Positions 1 through 12,231 of a stretch of DNA of 64,000 bases are shown piece after piece; positions within the stretch are counted from its first letter, which is position 1, and each line of letters starts with the position of its first letter. The notes under the pieces are model-generated. The model saw only the letters and a list, made by a program, of their open reading frames with translations, was not told the origin of the DNA and ran no database searches. This DNA comes from Tetmemena sp. SeJ-2015 (Eukaryota; Ciliophora; Spirotrichea; Sporadotrichida; Oxytrichidae): the NCBI GenBank assembly GCA_027382625.1, contig JAJKFJ010021608.1, positions 62,001 to 126,000 of the forward strand, read 5' to 3'. The translations under genes were made by a program, and so were the position numbers.

Positions 1-2489
1 GATTCTTTGTCCTCTATATCTGCGGCAGTAACATCTGTCTTATTACTGTCTAAATTCTTTACTTTCTAGTTCTCTTCGTCTACCAATACATCATTCTCAA
101 CTTCATTTATTAAAAGTAAAGCAAAGGTTCAAAATTTATAGAGGGGCTGTGGCTGAAGTCAGTTTCAACTGAATCATCATTGAGCAAATTAACTCTGCTT
201 ATAATCTCCTATCTCTCTTCCTCTTTCAATCTTCTGCTTAAGCTTTCCTCAATATCATAGAGGGCGCAGAGGCACTGATAAAACCGCCTCCATCTCAGAT
301 TAGAGTAACTCTTAATGCAGAGTTTTTGAGTCACTCCAACAGCCAGAGAGCTAAAATTTTCAACCACATCATCATTGGGATCGCAGGTTAAAATCTTGAA
401 ACCTTCGGCTTCTGCAAAATTCTTATCATTAAGAGCTTTCCAATTATAACTTATGAGCCTGAAAACAGCTGCAGTGCATCTACCAGTCATTCTTCTTTAA
501 CTCAAAATGTCCAGCTCATTAAAAGTTCTGTCGACGATGAGAGATTTCACATATTGAGGAAACTTGTGTGCCAAATGAGTTGAAGCTATGCCACCTATAG
601 ATCTGCCATACACACCTAGAGGTCCCTTCACTTAGATTTTATTTATTAAAAATTCCACTACTTTCTCTGCATCTAGTTTCGTGTTATAGGGACTAATTCC
701 AACACAGCATCTTGAAGTCGAAAGACCATAACCTCTATAATTCCAGCACATGACATTCACACCTCTTTTTAAGAAGAAAGTTAGCCAATAGGCATTTGGG
801 GAGTTCACCATTTACTCATAAATCAGAGCATTAGGATTACATAATACGTAGGTTGGCTTTTTCAAGTATTCTCCTTTGGGCTCATTCAAGTCGAGTTTTA
901 TATTTTGTTCGCTTGAGCACGGAAAGAACATGCAGTCTATCTTAGCCCCTCGATAACCTGGGACCATAAAGTGTTGGCCATCAAAATTCTTCTAGAGCAG
1001 TTCCAAGTTTTAGTCCAAGAATCCAAACATCTTTTCATATGAGCAATAGAAACAGCATCTTTTTCGAGAGCCCTTCGCTATGATTTTTTAGAAATGTTCT
1101 GAGAGCTCTCCTATCTCTTCAATAACTTTCTTATTCTCTGGATTTGAAGGAATGGTAGGGAGTTTTTAATGCAAAGCCTTCTCTTGCTGATCTTCGTCCA
1201 AGTATTCCTTATTGTAATAGCTGTAAAGATCTCTGAATCTATCCATATCTATTGGCTGATCATTGAAAGTAATCTTCAGCAACTGCAGTTTCTCTATCAA
1301 AGCTTTCATGCAAACAGTCAACCTAGCTACTGCTGATTTCTTAGAGAATTTTTTCTGATCGAGCAATTTTTAATTTACTTTGGAATAAACACTAAAAAGT
1401 TCTACGACAGTGAACATCTCTAGAAATATCATTATGTATCTATGTAAGCTTACTGGAATTAATATCCGTGATTATCTTTCTCTTGTCCCTTTTGTCAGTC
1501 TCGTTTTTGCTTTCACTGAGAGCTTTAATAAGGAGACTTCTCTCTTCTTGCTCTTCTTTGGCCTCTTCTTTAGATTTCTTTGACTTCCCCTCATTTATCT
1601 AATAAATTAAGATGCATATAAGTCACACACTAATTTTAAGATCTTCTCTTTGAGATAGAAAGCTTCCATAGGTACTTGGCCTGCAAAGATTCTGACTGTC
1701 CTGTGGAGTGCAACGAACATTTTAGAAAACTCAAGGGAGTACCTTGCATTGATCTGAGACTCTATCTTCTCTCGGATGAAGTAATTGGAATAAGGGAACA
1801 GTACCGACCGAAGCAGGTACTTTCCAAACATCAGAAGGCATGTCACATTCACCACCAACAAAAGTGTAATGTAAAGCAGAGGCAGCTAAAAGTGCAGAGA
1901 AAGTGAAATCACAAGCAGGATGTAGCAAATGCAAGACAAAAACACAAGGATCCTAAGGATAAAGAATAAGAGCAAGCCACTGAAGAGCGTGTTATTTTCT
2001 CAAAATAAAATGCCACATTTAGGACGTACTTTGGCCAGTAGGAGTGTGATTTCAGTTCGTAAAGTGAAGAGAAAGTTATGCTTTCTTATTCTGAACCTGA
2101 AGTGGCGCGCACTTCGTCATCCTTAGTAGAATATCTTTTCTCTAATCGTTCTAAATCAAAGAAGTTAGTTAGTATTAAATGGATATGAGAAGTGAAATTA
2201 CTTTTGACATTTTGTGCTTCATTTTGTTTGGATAAAGTGCTATCCATTACAATCCTATAATCAATTAATTTAGATAGTTTACTAGATATGCTTTAAATCT
2301 ATCTTAAGGATAATTGAAATAGGTGATCGACTTTTCTAAGATTATGGCATTACTTATCATGAATAAAGCAAAATTCTTCCCTTTCATAAGGAGCAAGAGA
2401 GCACTTAAAAGAGATATAAAGAAGAGAGCATAGACAAATGCGGAATTTAAAAGTTGCAAAATCAAGGTAGATAGGTAGACAAGGTACAT
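1..2489 (-). CDS. Multi-pass membrane alpha/beta hydrolase, partial, IES-interrupted
   Basis: Seen: read right to left with TAA/TAG as Gln, it starts at ATG 2489 with a hydrophobic segment (MYLVYLSTLILQLL), is followed by more membrane-like stretches near 2.0-1.8 kb, a Lys/Glu-rich linker near 1.55 kb, and then a hydrolase domain. That domain holds WNYRGYGLS (oxyanion-side strand) and the nucleophile elbow GVYGRSIGG, with Ser in the GxSxG position, near 560-600. Family knowledge: ABHD-type serine hydrolases act on lipids or esters. The frame shifts several times; one shift near 1.41-1.44 kb is explained by a 34-nt GTAAGC...CTAG intron, the others look like tiny IESs or indels. The acidic C-terminal part continues past base 1. 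His and Asp of the triad were not placed. Substrate unknown. Confidence 0.7.
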
Positions 2490-2572
2490 TTAACAAACTC
2501 AAATCTTGTTCTCATATTCTCATAATAACTTAGGTGGCCAACTGATGCTGATCAGATTGGCGTACTGAGTGG

Positions 2573-3544
2573 TCATTCATCGCTGATCTTGGGGGCGAGG
2601 AAGTACTTGAGCACTCCGAGGTTGTCGATCTTGAACTCAACCACCAAGGGCTGTTCGTTGTGGAGGCAGAGGCGGGTGAAGTTGCTGAGAGAAGAGGCCT
2701 TGTTGAACATGTTCAAGTAGCGGAGAGCGAACTGCTGTTGAACAGACTCGCTCACCTCAAGAGTGGTCTGGTCTTCGCGCTTGTCGGAGTCGTTGTGAAC
2801 GAGCTTGACGGAACCAGCACCTACCTCTCCCTCGACGGAGAATTGGACGTAGTCGGGGTTAGTGGTAACCTGGACAGTCTCTGATAGGGAGAAGAGCTCC
2901 TTGCAGATCTTGGAGAACTCAGCGGAGTTGATGGTCACGACTGAAGAGTACTCGGTCTCGGGGATGGCGAGGTGCTCTGAGTCGATGGTGATGAGGTTGA
3001 GATTGAACTCAGTGGTGCGCTCACTCTTGGGGTTCTCAAAGATGATCTTGAGGTGAGTGGCTTCGTGGTCGGCTTGGAGGGTGATCTGATCGTTGTTGTC
3101 AGCGAGCTTCATGACCTTGGCCAAGTTGGCGATGGAGACTCCGAGGACCATGTTGGTATCTGCGCGGTAGTGCTCAAATCCGTCCATAGAGAGATTGAGG
3201 GAGACGAGGGCAACGTGGGATGAGTCCATAGCCTGGAGAGAAAGTCCTATACGATGGGATAAGTAAGATTCATAGGAATTCAATTGAATTTAGGGCAGAT
3301 GTGAGAGAAGGAGTGATGGGATCAGTAGATGCATACCCCATATTTTAAGCGATCAGAAAATTCTAAATCACTTTCTCCATCTCTTAATCTCATCATTTTG
3401 AAAAGTGGGTGATCTGCTTGGACAATTGTAAGTGTTAGGCTTACCTGAGGGAGAGACATCGATGTTGACGTCAGTGACGATATCCTTGATGGACTCTACG
3501 ATCTTCTTGAGAATGAGGCCTTCGGCGAGCTTTGCTTCGAACAT
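2573..3544 (-). CDS. PCNA: Proliferating cell nuclear antigen (sliding clamp)
   Basis: Trimeric ring clamp that tethers DNA polymerase delta and other replication and repair factors in the nucleus. Exon 1 (3544-3445) encodes MFEAKLAEGLILKKIVES; exon 2 (3246-2573) continues GLSLQAMDSSHVALVSLNL, the hallmark PCNA start. The end FLAPKISDE and TGA match the family C-terminus. The joined protein is about 257 residues, against 258-261 usual. The two exons are separated by a GTAAGC...TATAG intron of 198 nt (3247-3444), much longer than the other introns here. Codon use is GC-richer than neighbours, as expected for a highly expressed gene. No IES is needed to read it. Ligase IV lies upstream on the same strand. 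Confidence 0.97.
3247..3444 (-). other. Spliceosomal intron of PCNA
   Basis: Donor CAG|GTAAGC and acceptor CGTATAG|GAC on the minus strand; removal joins the codon Ser-Gly in frame within the conserved LQAMDSSHV region. At 198 nt it is several times longer than the 30-44 nt introns in neighbouring genes. It could also hide an IES; that cannot be told from sequence alone. Confidence 0.85.
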
Positions 3545-3820
3545 CTGGTAGTTGTGTAAGGTTTTAAGATAAGTTTATAAATTTAAAAATGCGGCAATAC
3601 TTATATCATTTAAATCACTCTCTCACACAATTTACCATCATTCTTATATTCAAATTAAATGTTAAGCAGATAATCTTCGAATGAAAGATAATCTTAAAAT
3701 AATTGGATGAACTTGTTCAAGATATGCTCATGTTAAAATCTTGGTTGAGGATGTCAATGTTAAAGTGCTAATTTGCTTCATTTTTGTTGCTCTAATTAAT
3801 TTAATGACTATTATCCTCTT

Positions 3821-6800
3821 TCATAACAACATCTTTATCTCTTTCTTTTAAAGAGGGCACAGATTCAAAAGCTTAAATAGCTTTAAAGATGAATTTTAAG
3901 CTTGAATGGGATCTGAGAAGTTGATGGTGGCAGATAACTGCTCATCTAATTTTTCATCATCCTCAAGTCCAAGTTCAAGTGTCCTGTGTTCAAAATCATT
4001 CATAATCTATCTTATCCACTCAATTTCAACTACTTAAATGTCCTCTCTTTCTTCCTATTTATTGCACTTTCTCCATTTCTTATTTATCCCCTACAAACTG
4101 AGGCATCACTATCAGATAGTCTATGTTTTTGGAGTTCAGAAACTCTGCTAAGTCTGCTTGAGATTTTCCACTTTACTTAGGTGGTTTGTCCATCAACTAA
4201 GCCCCATACAGTCTCAACTTAGACAGAGTCAAATAATCCTCTAAACTCAACTTCTTATCAATGCACTTGTAAACTTCATTTTTTGAAAGCTCACTTTCTT
4301 TTGAAGACTTGTACTTTTCCTTTTGCTGAACTCTACAGTATCAATAAGATATACATAGAGTAATTTATATGCTTACCTGATAAATCTTTCCATCAAATTT
4401 GATTAGTACTCTACATCCATATCGAAATTTTCAAATTAATCCAATATCCCCTCTGCTTTGACTAAGTAGAATTTTTTGGTGTTGAACTCTTCTATACTTC
4501 TGCATCCAGTCCTTTGGAAAATGAGGTCTACATCACCATCAGTCTCCTCTATAATCTAAAATTCAGATTTCTCCTCCTCTACTCCCTCTAATATTAAAAT
4601 TCTATTATCTTTAATATTTGAAGGAGTCTCTTTTGATCTACGAATTGCGTGTAGTGATCTCCATAGGGGTCTAAGTTTTCTTTGAAGTAGTTTTGCAAGT
4701 GTTAATTTGCGTGAAGCATGTAGATGGGTTCAAGGTCAACTAGAAATCCTCTTTCGATGCAAGCAAGTATCCAAGTGTACAGAACCACGTTTAAGTTTAG
4801 CTTTTCCACTAGTATCCTCACTTTAAAGTCATTACTACATTTAGGTTATCAAATTTAATGAGAGTTGCTTACTGAGCAGCTATTATGTGAGTAGTGGAAG
4901 GTCTGAGATTTTAAACTCTTTACCCTCCATGCTCTACTATTCTATTTTCAAGTTACATTAATAATATTAGAGGAAATGGAAGCCAAGTACAGAGAGACTC
5001 CATTTTTATGAGAGCTCAAGTCAGAGTTAAGAAAATTGGTTTAAATTAAATCTAACATTCGAGCTCTAAGAGACTAGAAAGTATCAGTAAAAGCATGAAG
5101 AAGAGCCGCATCCCTTTAAATTACCATAGAAATATAAGTCAAAATATAGATAAGCCAAGAAAAAAGCAGAAATATCTGACTCAAAAAGACAATCGTTCAA
5201 CTAAAAAGCCAAAATAACAGACAACTGATGCAGCTGAAGACCTATCCAGTGATTTATTTGTATACTAACAATTGAGTTTTAGCTATTCAATTGGAAAATG
5301 AAAATTCTTACGCAAGCATGCAATAGTCTTAGAAGAAACTTAAGCCAATGTTTTAGCATGGAAATGGACAATAAAAGCATGCAATCAACAGTCACACTTC
5401 TCGCCCATTCACAAGTGACAAAATAGATGAAGAAAATATAGATGAGAGGAATATGAAGATAAGAGGTGGCTAAAGTAAGGATGCAACTATTGAGTCGAAC
5501 AAAGGTCAAAATAAAATCGCTAATAAAACTTTCTCTTAAATTTCAAGTGGCCACAATCGACTAAGAAGCACTGATGCTCCCATTCAAAAGAGTAAGCATT
5601 TTCAGTCTAACAACTTTGTAGTGGGCTTAAAGAGGGGTAATACAAGCATGAGTGTGAGCAGAAACAAGCAATCTCAAATGGTTAACTCTAGCATGAATGA
5701 GAAAGGAGCTCAATTTGATGAGACAGTTGACGCCTACACAGAACATAGTTGTGGAGTTGATAACGAAGCTTATACAAAAGGTGGCTCAAGAGGATAGCCC
5801 AGAAATTAATAAGAAATCAAAGAGATTACTGTCAGAATTAATGGAGCTTCTCAGCAAAACTAATCTTAAACTTACTCTTGCTTAAATAAAGGTAGTGTGA
5901 TCTATCTATTTTCAAGATAAGGTTTGTTTGCAACTGTGTCATCCACATTTACAATGTAAAATTCCATCCCCTTAAACATTTCAGATTTCTTCAGAGCATT
6001 TCGAGTATCCGCTTCTCTGTAAAACTCAACTACTTTGTTCTGCTTTTCTTTGTGAGTGATATAAACTGGCTTTTCATCGCCAATCTCCCCATCTTCTTAA
6101 CTTTCTGCTTCGTTTTATAGTTTCCTCTTGCCTCCTTTTCTCCTTAGTTTTTTATCAGAGTTAAAGTCTTCATCTTCCTCTTCTATTTTATTCTGATCCA
6201 TGAAGCCTTAAGCGTTGTTCTTCTTTTTAAGTCTCCTTGACTCTTGAAAATTCTTGATTAGCTCCTAAAGATCAATAAGTAAGAATTAAGATCATTGAAG
6301 GAGAAGGCCTCATTCCAATCCTTATCGTAGCGAATCTTGAGGACTCTTGGGAAACGAAGAGTATACATAGTTGGATACTAATCAGAAACCACTAACTCTC
6401 CAGCTCTGATTTCCAGAACCACAGATTTTGAAATATCTGAGATGTAGACATCCGGCCTGTCAGACATCGAAGGCACCCATCTTCCATAAAGAGCTGGAGG
6501 CATTTACTCAAAAAGATAATGAAGACAAATTTAAATATGAGAAGTTGATTCTTGCATCGTACATTTTCCAATAAGGCTTGAGTGCGTTTCTTAATTTGGC
6601 CAGCTCATCCATGGTATAGCCAGTTCCCACTCTTGAGAATGGATAAACTACACAACTCTGTGGATCCTAAGTGTCAAGCTTCTTAATCACACCCACCAAG
6701 AAAACATTATACAATAGATTTTAAACAAATATGTAAATCTAAGTGAAAAGACTTATTTTAAATAGATTGTTAAATTTTGAAGTTATTAAAATTTATAAAT

Positions 6801-8998
6801 CTTAAAAGATAATTAAGAGTCATTCACTGCATTAATTATCGAAATTTTGTCATTTTTTTTAATTCTATATCTAAAAATAATCTGATATAATGTGATCAGT
6901 CCAATCAGTTCCCTAAAATAAGATTATTGTGTTTTAACTTACTCCTATTCTTCTCCTCTCTCCAAAGTAGCCTCCTATAATAACAAGGTCTAGAGTATCT
7001 CCTAAGCTATCGATATACTCTCCTTTAAGCTTAATCCACACATTCATAAATAATGTACAATAATAGACAATAATAAAATGATCTGAGTTATTGGACCTCT
7101 CATTTGGTTTGTAAGATGGAATCAATTTTCTTAATGATGATTCCTTCCTCGTTTTTGAATATGCTCTGATTGAATTCCTCAAATACTTGCTCTACTGTCT
7201 CGCACTCCTTGCCACTTTCTAACTCTAGAGTGTGTGGCACCTCTTTGACTATTCTTTGAAGCACTACTTTCCTATCTTATAGCCTAGCTCCCATGAGATT
7301 TATCTCCTCAGAATCCTCTCCTGGAGGCTTCAAGTAGAGGATGTCGAAAACCTTGTAGCACAGTTATAGATGATGAGAGCCTTCACTATCTGCTGCTTGA
7401 TATTATATTAAAGTTGAATAAAACAGCTTTGGAGGAGGTATCGATCTACTCTGAGCCATCCTCTTGCTCTTATTTTACCTTATCTTGCTGCATCTTAACT
7501 TTGTAGGGTTTCTCAAGGGGAGTTGCCTCGTAAACTCCGTATTCCCTCAGAGCCACTTGTTTGTTTTGACCGAAAGGAGCGACCTGATTTTTCTTAGAAT
7601 CCCACACAACCATTTCACCATCCAAAATTACAGCCTAAGCATCCACATTCTCCTTTATGTACTTACTCATTCCTGGTCCATAAATTAAATGCATTCATCA
7701 ATAAAAGGATTTAATTCTAGTGTAGTTGTTAGAGTTTCTTGTGAAGAATTTGACCACTCCATCTTGCATGTGACACTGAATTCGCTCACCATCGTATTTA
7801 TTTTCTACTAGGACTTTAGCTTCCTTGCGAACCATCTCTGCAATTTACTGAGGAGGCATTTTACCAGCAAGCATAGGCTTGATTGGAAAGAACATTCGAA
7901 AGAATTCAAAATTGCCTTACATAAATAATGCTTATAAGAAAGAGCTAACTTTATCCGCTTCCCGCATTTCCTCTAATCAGGTCTTCTTGATTTTGAAGCT
8001 CTTCGAACACTGACCTCAAATCACTTGTAGCGTTAAAAAGTTCTAGTGCATCGGGATGATAAGCCTTGAGGATGGTTTCATACCCTATTCCTATTTTCAA
8101 GTCTTTTAGAATTAAGACATACCTAAATTGATAAAGGCATTAATTGAAGTTAATGATGAATGATCCTGGCTATCCATTTTTGCTCATCAATGGTTGTGTC
8201 TTGGACTATTCTGGCCATGACTTGCCTCTTCTTTTCATTGTCAAAAGATCTGGCAAGCTAATCAAGCAGTTGATTAAGTTAGTTGAGTGAGAGCTTTGAG
8301 TCGTTCCTCGCTCTGTTTTTCATTACATGCACCAGCACCCCTATTCTTGTGAAAGACAAGTTTATTTTTTAATAAGTGTAGATAAGTTTACAAAATCACC
8401 TGCAGGAGAACCAATTGGCTGCTTTGTAGGATTCTTCCAATGCTTCAGTCTATCTGCTTCAGCAGGGGGTATTATAAATTAAATAAGTACAAATCATCAT
8501 TATTTAAGTAAAATTTGAATGATAGCAAAAGAATGTCAGCATAAAATTTAGCCAAATTAGATTCCTTAAGCCCATAGTTTCCTCTTTCAATTAAAGAGTA
8601 TATTATGATAATCAAAGACCCTCTTTCCCTATCCAACTTAAAAGAAGATTTTGATATTGCATTATTACATTGGACATGATTAGTCTCATAAACTAGAAAA
8701 TTTATCGATGGTCTTAAGCATGGTAGAACTGCTCTATGAATTTCTCAATCAATCTAAAAATTAATCAGTATTCCAAATCTTTAAATGAAAATTGCGCAAT
8801 ATATTTCCTAGGTTGGAATCTATTACAAGATACTTACTGAAGCTTTTAGTTTGTCTTTTATCCAGCTGCGAGTCGATCAAGTAGTTGAACAAACGAGCTC
8901 AATTTAACATCAGTTTTCTTGCCTTGATTATCTTTTTCATAGTAAGTTTAGTGACTTGTACTTTTCTACTTAGAATTGTCTATTTTTCTGCTCACCAT
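3821..8998 (-). CDS. LIG4: DNA ligase IV (NHEJ ligase), split by introns, IESs and a gene-bearing insert
   Basis: ATP-dependent ligase of non-homologous end joining. Order from ATG 8998: N-terminal DNA-binding domain ([15 protein letters not shown]), the [10 protein letters not shown] entry to the nucleotidyl-transferase domain near 7.87 kb, active-site motif [11 protein letters not shown] (Lys is adenylated) near 7.79 kb, motif V-like [21 protein letters not shown], and an OB-fold region with [19 protein letters not shown] near 6.3 kb. Then comes a first BRCT repeat, a CYGDSY-like [12 protein letters not shown] linker and a second BRCT. The ligase IV rather than ligase I assignment rests on the tandem BRCTs and this linker. 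Introns: 44 nt near 4.33-4.37 kb, about 80 nt near 8.8 kb. Between 4953 and 5904 BRCT1 is interrupted by an insert flanked by a 12-bp pointer. Several other frame shifts fit small IESs. NHEJ is known to be used in ciliate genome rearrangement. Confidence 0.88.
4830..4841 (-). repeat. Pointer pair of a possible 8-bp micro-IES in LIG4
   Basis: On the minus strand AATG occurs twice, 8 bp apart, just where the BRCT1 frame breaks. Removing one unit gives [18 protein letters not shown] and restores the frame into the conserved VVLYTWIL segment. It may equally be a germline indel or a sequencing error. Confidence 0.4.
4941..4952 (-). repeat. 12-bp pointer, distal copy (LIG4 split)
   Basis: Minus-strand CTTGAAAATAGA, identical to 5905-5916 and differing on both flanks. 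Joining through one copy gives [12 protein letters not shown], the standard start of a BRCT core strand/helix. Confidence 0.8.
4976..5900 (+). CDS. Unknown basic protein encoded wholly inside the LIG4 insert
   Basis: Opposite strand to LIG4. It starts [11 protein letters not shown] and ends with a predicted helical segment ([13 protein letters not shown], then [11 protein letters not shown]) and TGA at 5898, five bases before the 12-bp pointer. The middle is rich in Lys, Ser, Gln and Asn ([36 protein letters not shown]), with Q codons that are TAA or TAG, so it is read in the ciliate code. A TGA lies in frame at 5009 (codon 12), and the frame changes near 5075 and 5695, each explainable by a 4-8 bp repeat. 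No family recognised. It could be a germline-limited gene or macronuclear-destined segments of another chromosome nested in LIG4. Confidence 0.55.
5905..5916 (-). repeat. 12-bp pointer, proximal copy (LIG4 split)
   Basis: Minus-strand CTTGAAAATAGA within codons for [11 protein letters not shown] of ligase IV. Paired with 4941-4952; the distance between copies is 964 bp. Confidence 0.8.
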
Positions 8999-9090
8999 TT
9001 CTTCTTTAATTTATCAGTTAACTCTCTCAATTCATTTAAGACTTAAAGAATATGATGAGAAGGAAAATTAAAGAAATAAATACTGTTATT

Positions 9091-10792
9091 TCAAAACTCA
9101 GGTCTTTGATAAGAAAAACCTTAATCAATTCTATCAGCGAGCATATCTTCTAACTCGGTGATATATTCGTAGTTGAAAGCCTTAGAAGGCTACTCTTTCT
9201 ATTTTGAAGGGATCAGGAGCATATATATTTAAAACAAGCCTCCTCTCAACATGAATCTTATCCATCCACTCTGCTTTGAAGAAAATAACGTAGTCTCCAG
9301 CAGATAGACGTGGTAACTCTATGTTAGCATGCTGATAGCAGATGTACTATCCATCAAATTTGAATGTGTCACACATATATTCATCAATAAAGAGAAGAGT
9401 ATTCTTTGAATTGTTTTGATCTGGTTTGCAGAGCTTGGTGATTATTAATTTCATAGGAGCATACCTATAAGTTCCCTTTATCTAAACATCCGCAATTCTC
9501 GCATGCAGCTGATGAACGATGATAGAGATGATGTTCTCTTGATCCTTGGGAACAGTAATCTTCTAAACACAGTATTCGTTTTTATCATGCTCATCAGGCA
9601 TCACTGAGAGATCGTTCTCGTATATGTCCTTGCAAATCGTTGTGATGTAAAAGAACCTCACATAGTCTTCGAAACTGATGTAGAATATTCCATCGTCCTT
9701 ATTTTCAAACCCGAGCTCATCCTTTAAGTCTGCAGTCCACTTATCTGACTTGTCACTCCAGTCGCCTGTCCACTCTTTGAAACCCCATGGATTTCTAATT
9801 TTCAATAGTCTTATATCTTTGCCTGTGCCATCTTTTAGCTAATGTGAAGAGATGAGAGAATAGGCATGAGCATCGACCAAGCCAACTCTTTGCATTTCAG
9901 CACTAGACTTTCCTTGTTTCATTGAGGAGACTGCAGTTGCTATGATGTAGTTCTTTGAATAATTAAAATTATCAAAGTATTTGAATCAGCATCTTGAATC
10001 TTTTTCCAGATGTCTTCACTGTTCTTCACCTCTGAGTGATAGAAGAAATCTGAGGGAGCTCCTGTGAGAGCTGGCAATGCTTCTCCAGTTGTACCTCCTT
10101 CAATTCTTTGGTAACTGCCGTTCACTTTGGCCCACGCCTTTTCCAGTAAGAGAACCCAAATCTCTTTCTCTGAAGAACTTCTACTGAAAGCCCAGTCATT
10201 TTTCTTCTCGTTAAAGGGGAAATAGTCATCCACTACCACTATTACAATTTACAAGTGAGTATCAATATATTTGCGGTTCTCCAAGGATGTACATCTGAAT
10301 TGCATAGCAGCCTGCTTTGTTAACTTCTGGATTCAAGAACAGTTCTTTGATTCTGTCAGGATTTTCAGCAAGAGAAGAAATGGATGAGAGGAAATAGCAG
10401 TCTCCACAAGCACCTTGCTTGATGTCCTAAGGACTTATGTTTCTAAAAACGCTATAGTTGTCTCTCCCATACACATCCTTAGGTCTTTTCCAGACATAGC
10501 TCTCCCACTCTTTGAGTCTTCCAGCTGTTGGGACATTCACATCCAATATAGATGATTTCTCAGGCCTGAAGTAGGTGTCGATCCAAGGCTCTCCTATCTT
10601 TACGATTTCCTCCCAAGCAATTTTGGTGAGTCTGAATTCCTAAATGGAAATAAGGAGACTGGTCTCTGCCCTTCTGCTGTGTTGCTCATCTTCTGCATTA
10701 CCTCAGGTGTGATGGCAACATACTACACAAATTATTTAAAGTTTCAATTGACTAATTACCTTTTTCGCAACTTTGGTACTTCCACAACCCAT
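9091..10792 (-). CDS. Calpain-type cysteine protease, N-myristoylation-like start
   Basis: Calcium-dependent regulatory protease family. The protein begins MGCGSTKVAKK, a candidate myristoyl/palmitoyl membrane anchor. A 38-nt intron (10723-10760) follows. The catalytic Cys lies in QGACGDCYFLSS near 10.4 kb, the catalytic His in VDAHAYSLISSH near 9.86 kb, and Asn in LKIRNPWGFKEWTGDWSD near 9.78 kb, so the triad is complete. The C-terminal part (ELPRLSAGDYVIFFKAEW) resembles the calpain beta-sandwich. No EF-hand domain is seen. A small frame shift near 9.95 kb (DADS to YFDNFNYSKNY) fits an IES or indel. Stop TGA at 9091 is 92 bp from the LIG4 start on the same strand. Confidence 0.88.
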
Positions 10793-12231
10793 TTCCTTTA
10801 AGTTTTAATCAATAAGTAACTTAATAAACTTTAACGTGTAGTTATAATTATATTTAGTGTTTAAATAAAGCAATTCATTCATGCAAACACATCAACATTT
10901 TAATAGTCAATCTCTCTGTGAGTAAGCATTTTTCAAGAGCCTCTTTATTCTAGGTTAGTTGGACTGATCTACTGAAACATGCTTTCCATGGAAGCTCCTC
11001 TGATCATTTCTAAATTTAATTAAGTCAAAAAATGAAACTCACTAAGTTTAAGATACAAATTGACTTAATGAATTTGAAGCTTAAAGAATTTTCATTTTCA
11101 TTAGCAATTGATTTCTAAGGTGAGTAGTAGTGATTACCCTTACCTCCGCCGTTTGTACCACTACCGTTGCTTTCAACGCTCTTGCTTTGATAGATACTCT
11201 ATCTTCTTCCATTATTATAAGACACTCAAAGTAAACAAATTAATTATGCCAAATATCTTTTAGTATGCTGAAGATCTAAAGCACTAGTAAAGTAAAGTAA
11301 AAGTAAAATTTAGGGAATATAATTAATAATCTATTTCAAAACCAGCACTTATTACAGTTCTAGTTGAGAAACATCTTATTATCCTATGTAAGATCTAAAG
11401 CACTAAATATCAAAATTAAATCAAAAATAATGGTAAACCAGAATTTTCATTTATAAGGAGAAATTAAATATTCGAGATAGAAACTTAGAGGCTTTAAGCA
11501 TGATTCATCACCCATTTATAATAGTTTTTTATTTTTTGTTCTTAAGTTATAGAAGGCTAGCAAAGTCTCTCATCATTCTCTCTTATATCATCACTGCTCT
11601 CTGAATATTCCTACTTTTTATCACTAGAACCGTGGACTTGATAAACTTAATTGTTAAGTTTCTATAATTTTCTTCTAGTCTTAATGTCTCAATATCATGA
11701 ATAGAGATGGTTCACTTGTAGTTTTCCTTATCTCCATTATTGTAAGAGTTATCATCTCTAATGGATCTTATTTGGAGTGTTTTAATAATTCTATAACAGT
11801 ATAGAGATAAGGGACAAGCCTCTCAATAGCATTTGAAGTAGTTTTATCCCATTTCTATATTTTTAAGATTCTTAATCTGTCTTAATTATTAATAAGTTTT
11901 CAACATAAATTTTCTATGTGCTTAGAAAGCATTTGAAATTGTCAGAAAAGAGTGGCTAAAGAATATCGCGATGTTATTTTTAAACAGATAAGCACCTAAG
12001 GTGTTTAAAAGCTATGCCGAAACTCTTAGCCTCACAAACAAAAGATTTCATAGTAAATCGAAGCAATTGCTCTAAATATAGATTGATTTTGGCCTCTTAA
12101 TGAGCAATAAGTAATTAAGTTCTTAATTATTTGTTAATAAGTATCAATTAAGAATCAATTAAGACTCTTAATATTTTATTGCCGCGCATTTAAGTTCTCA
12201 AATTTAAATTTAATAAAGTTAAAGATATTTT
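10793..12231. other. Intergenic AT-rich stretch with a 16-bp direct repeat
   Basis: No convincing long gene. A short minus-strand piece near 11.21-11.10 kb reads as a Ser/Gly-rich peptide (VESNGSGTNGGGKGNHYYS) and may be a stray coding segment. AAGATCTAAAGCACTA occurs at 11271 and again at 11390. The rest, including short GTAAA tandem repeats near 11.29 kb, looks non-coding. Confidence 0.45.
11271..11405. repeat. 16-bp direct repeat bounding 119 bp, pointer-like
   Basis: AAGATCTAAAGCACTA at 11271-11286 and 11390-11405. The enclosed DNA is AT-rich and non-coding, as expected for an IES with an unusually long pointer, though no flanking gene tests it. Confidence 0.4.

Noticed and set aside
2660..3056. 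Plus-strand ORFs over PCNA
   Set aside because: Antisense shadows of the GC-rich PCNA exon; no family resemblance.
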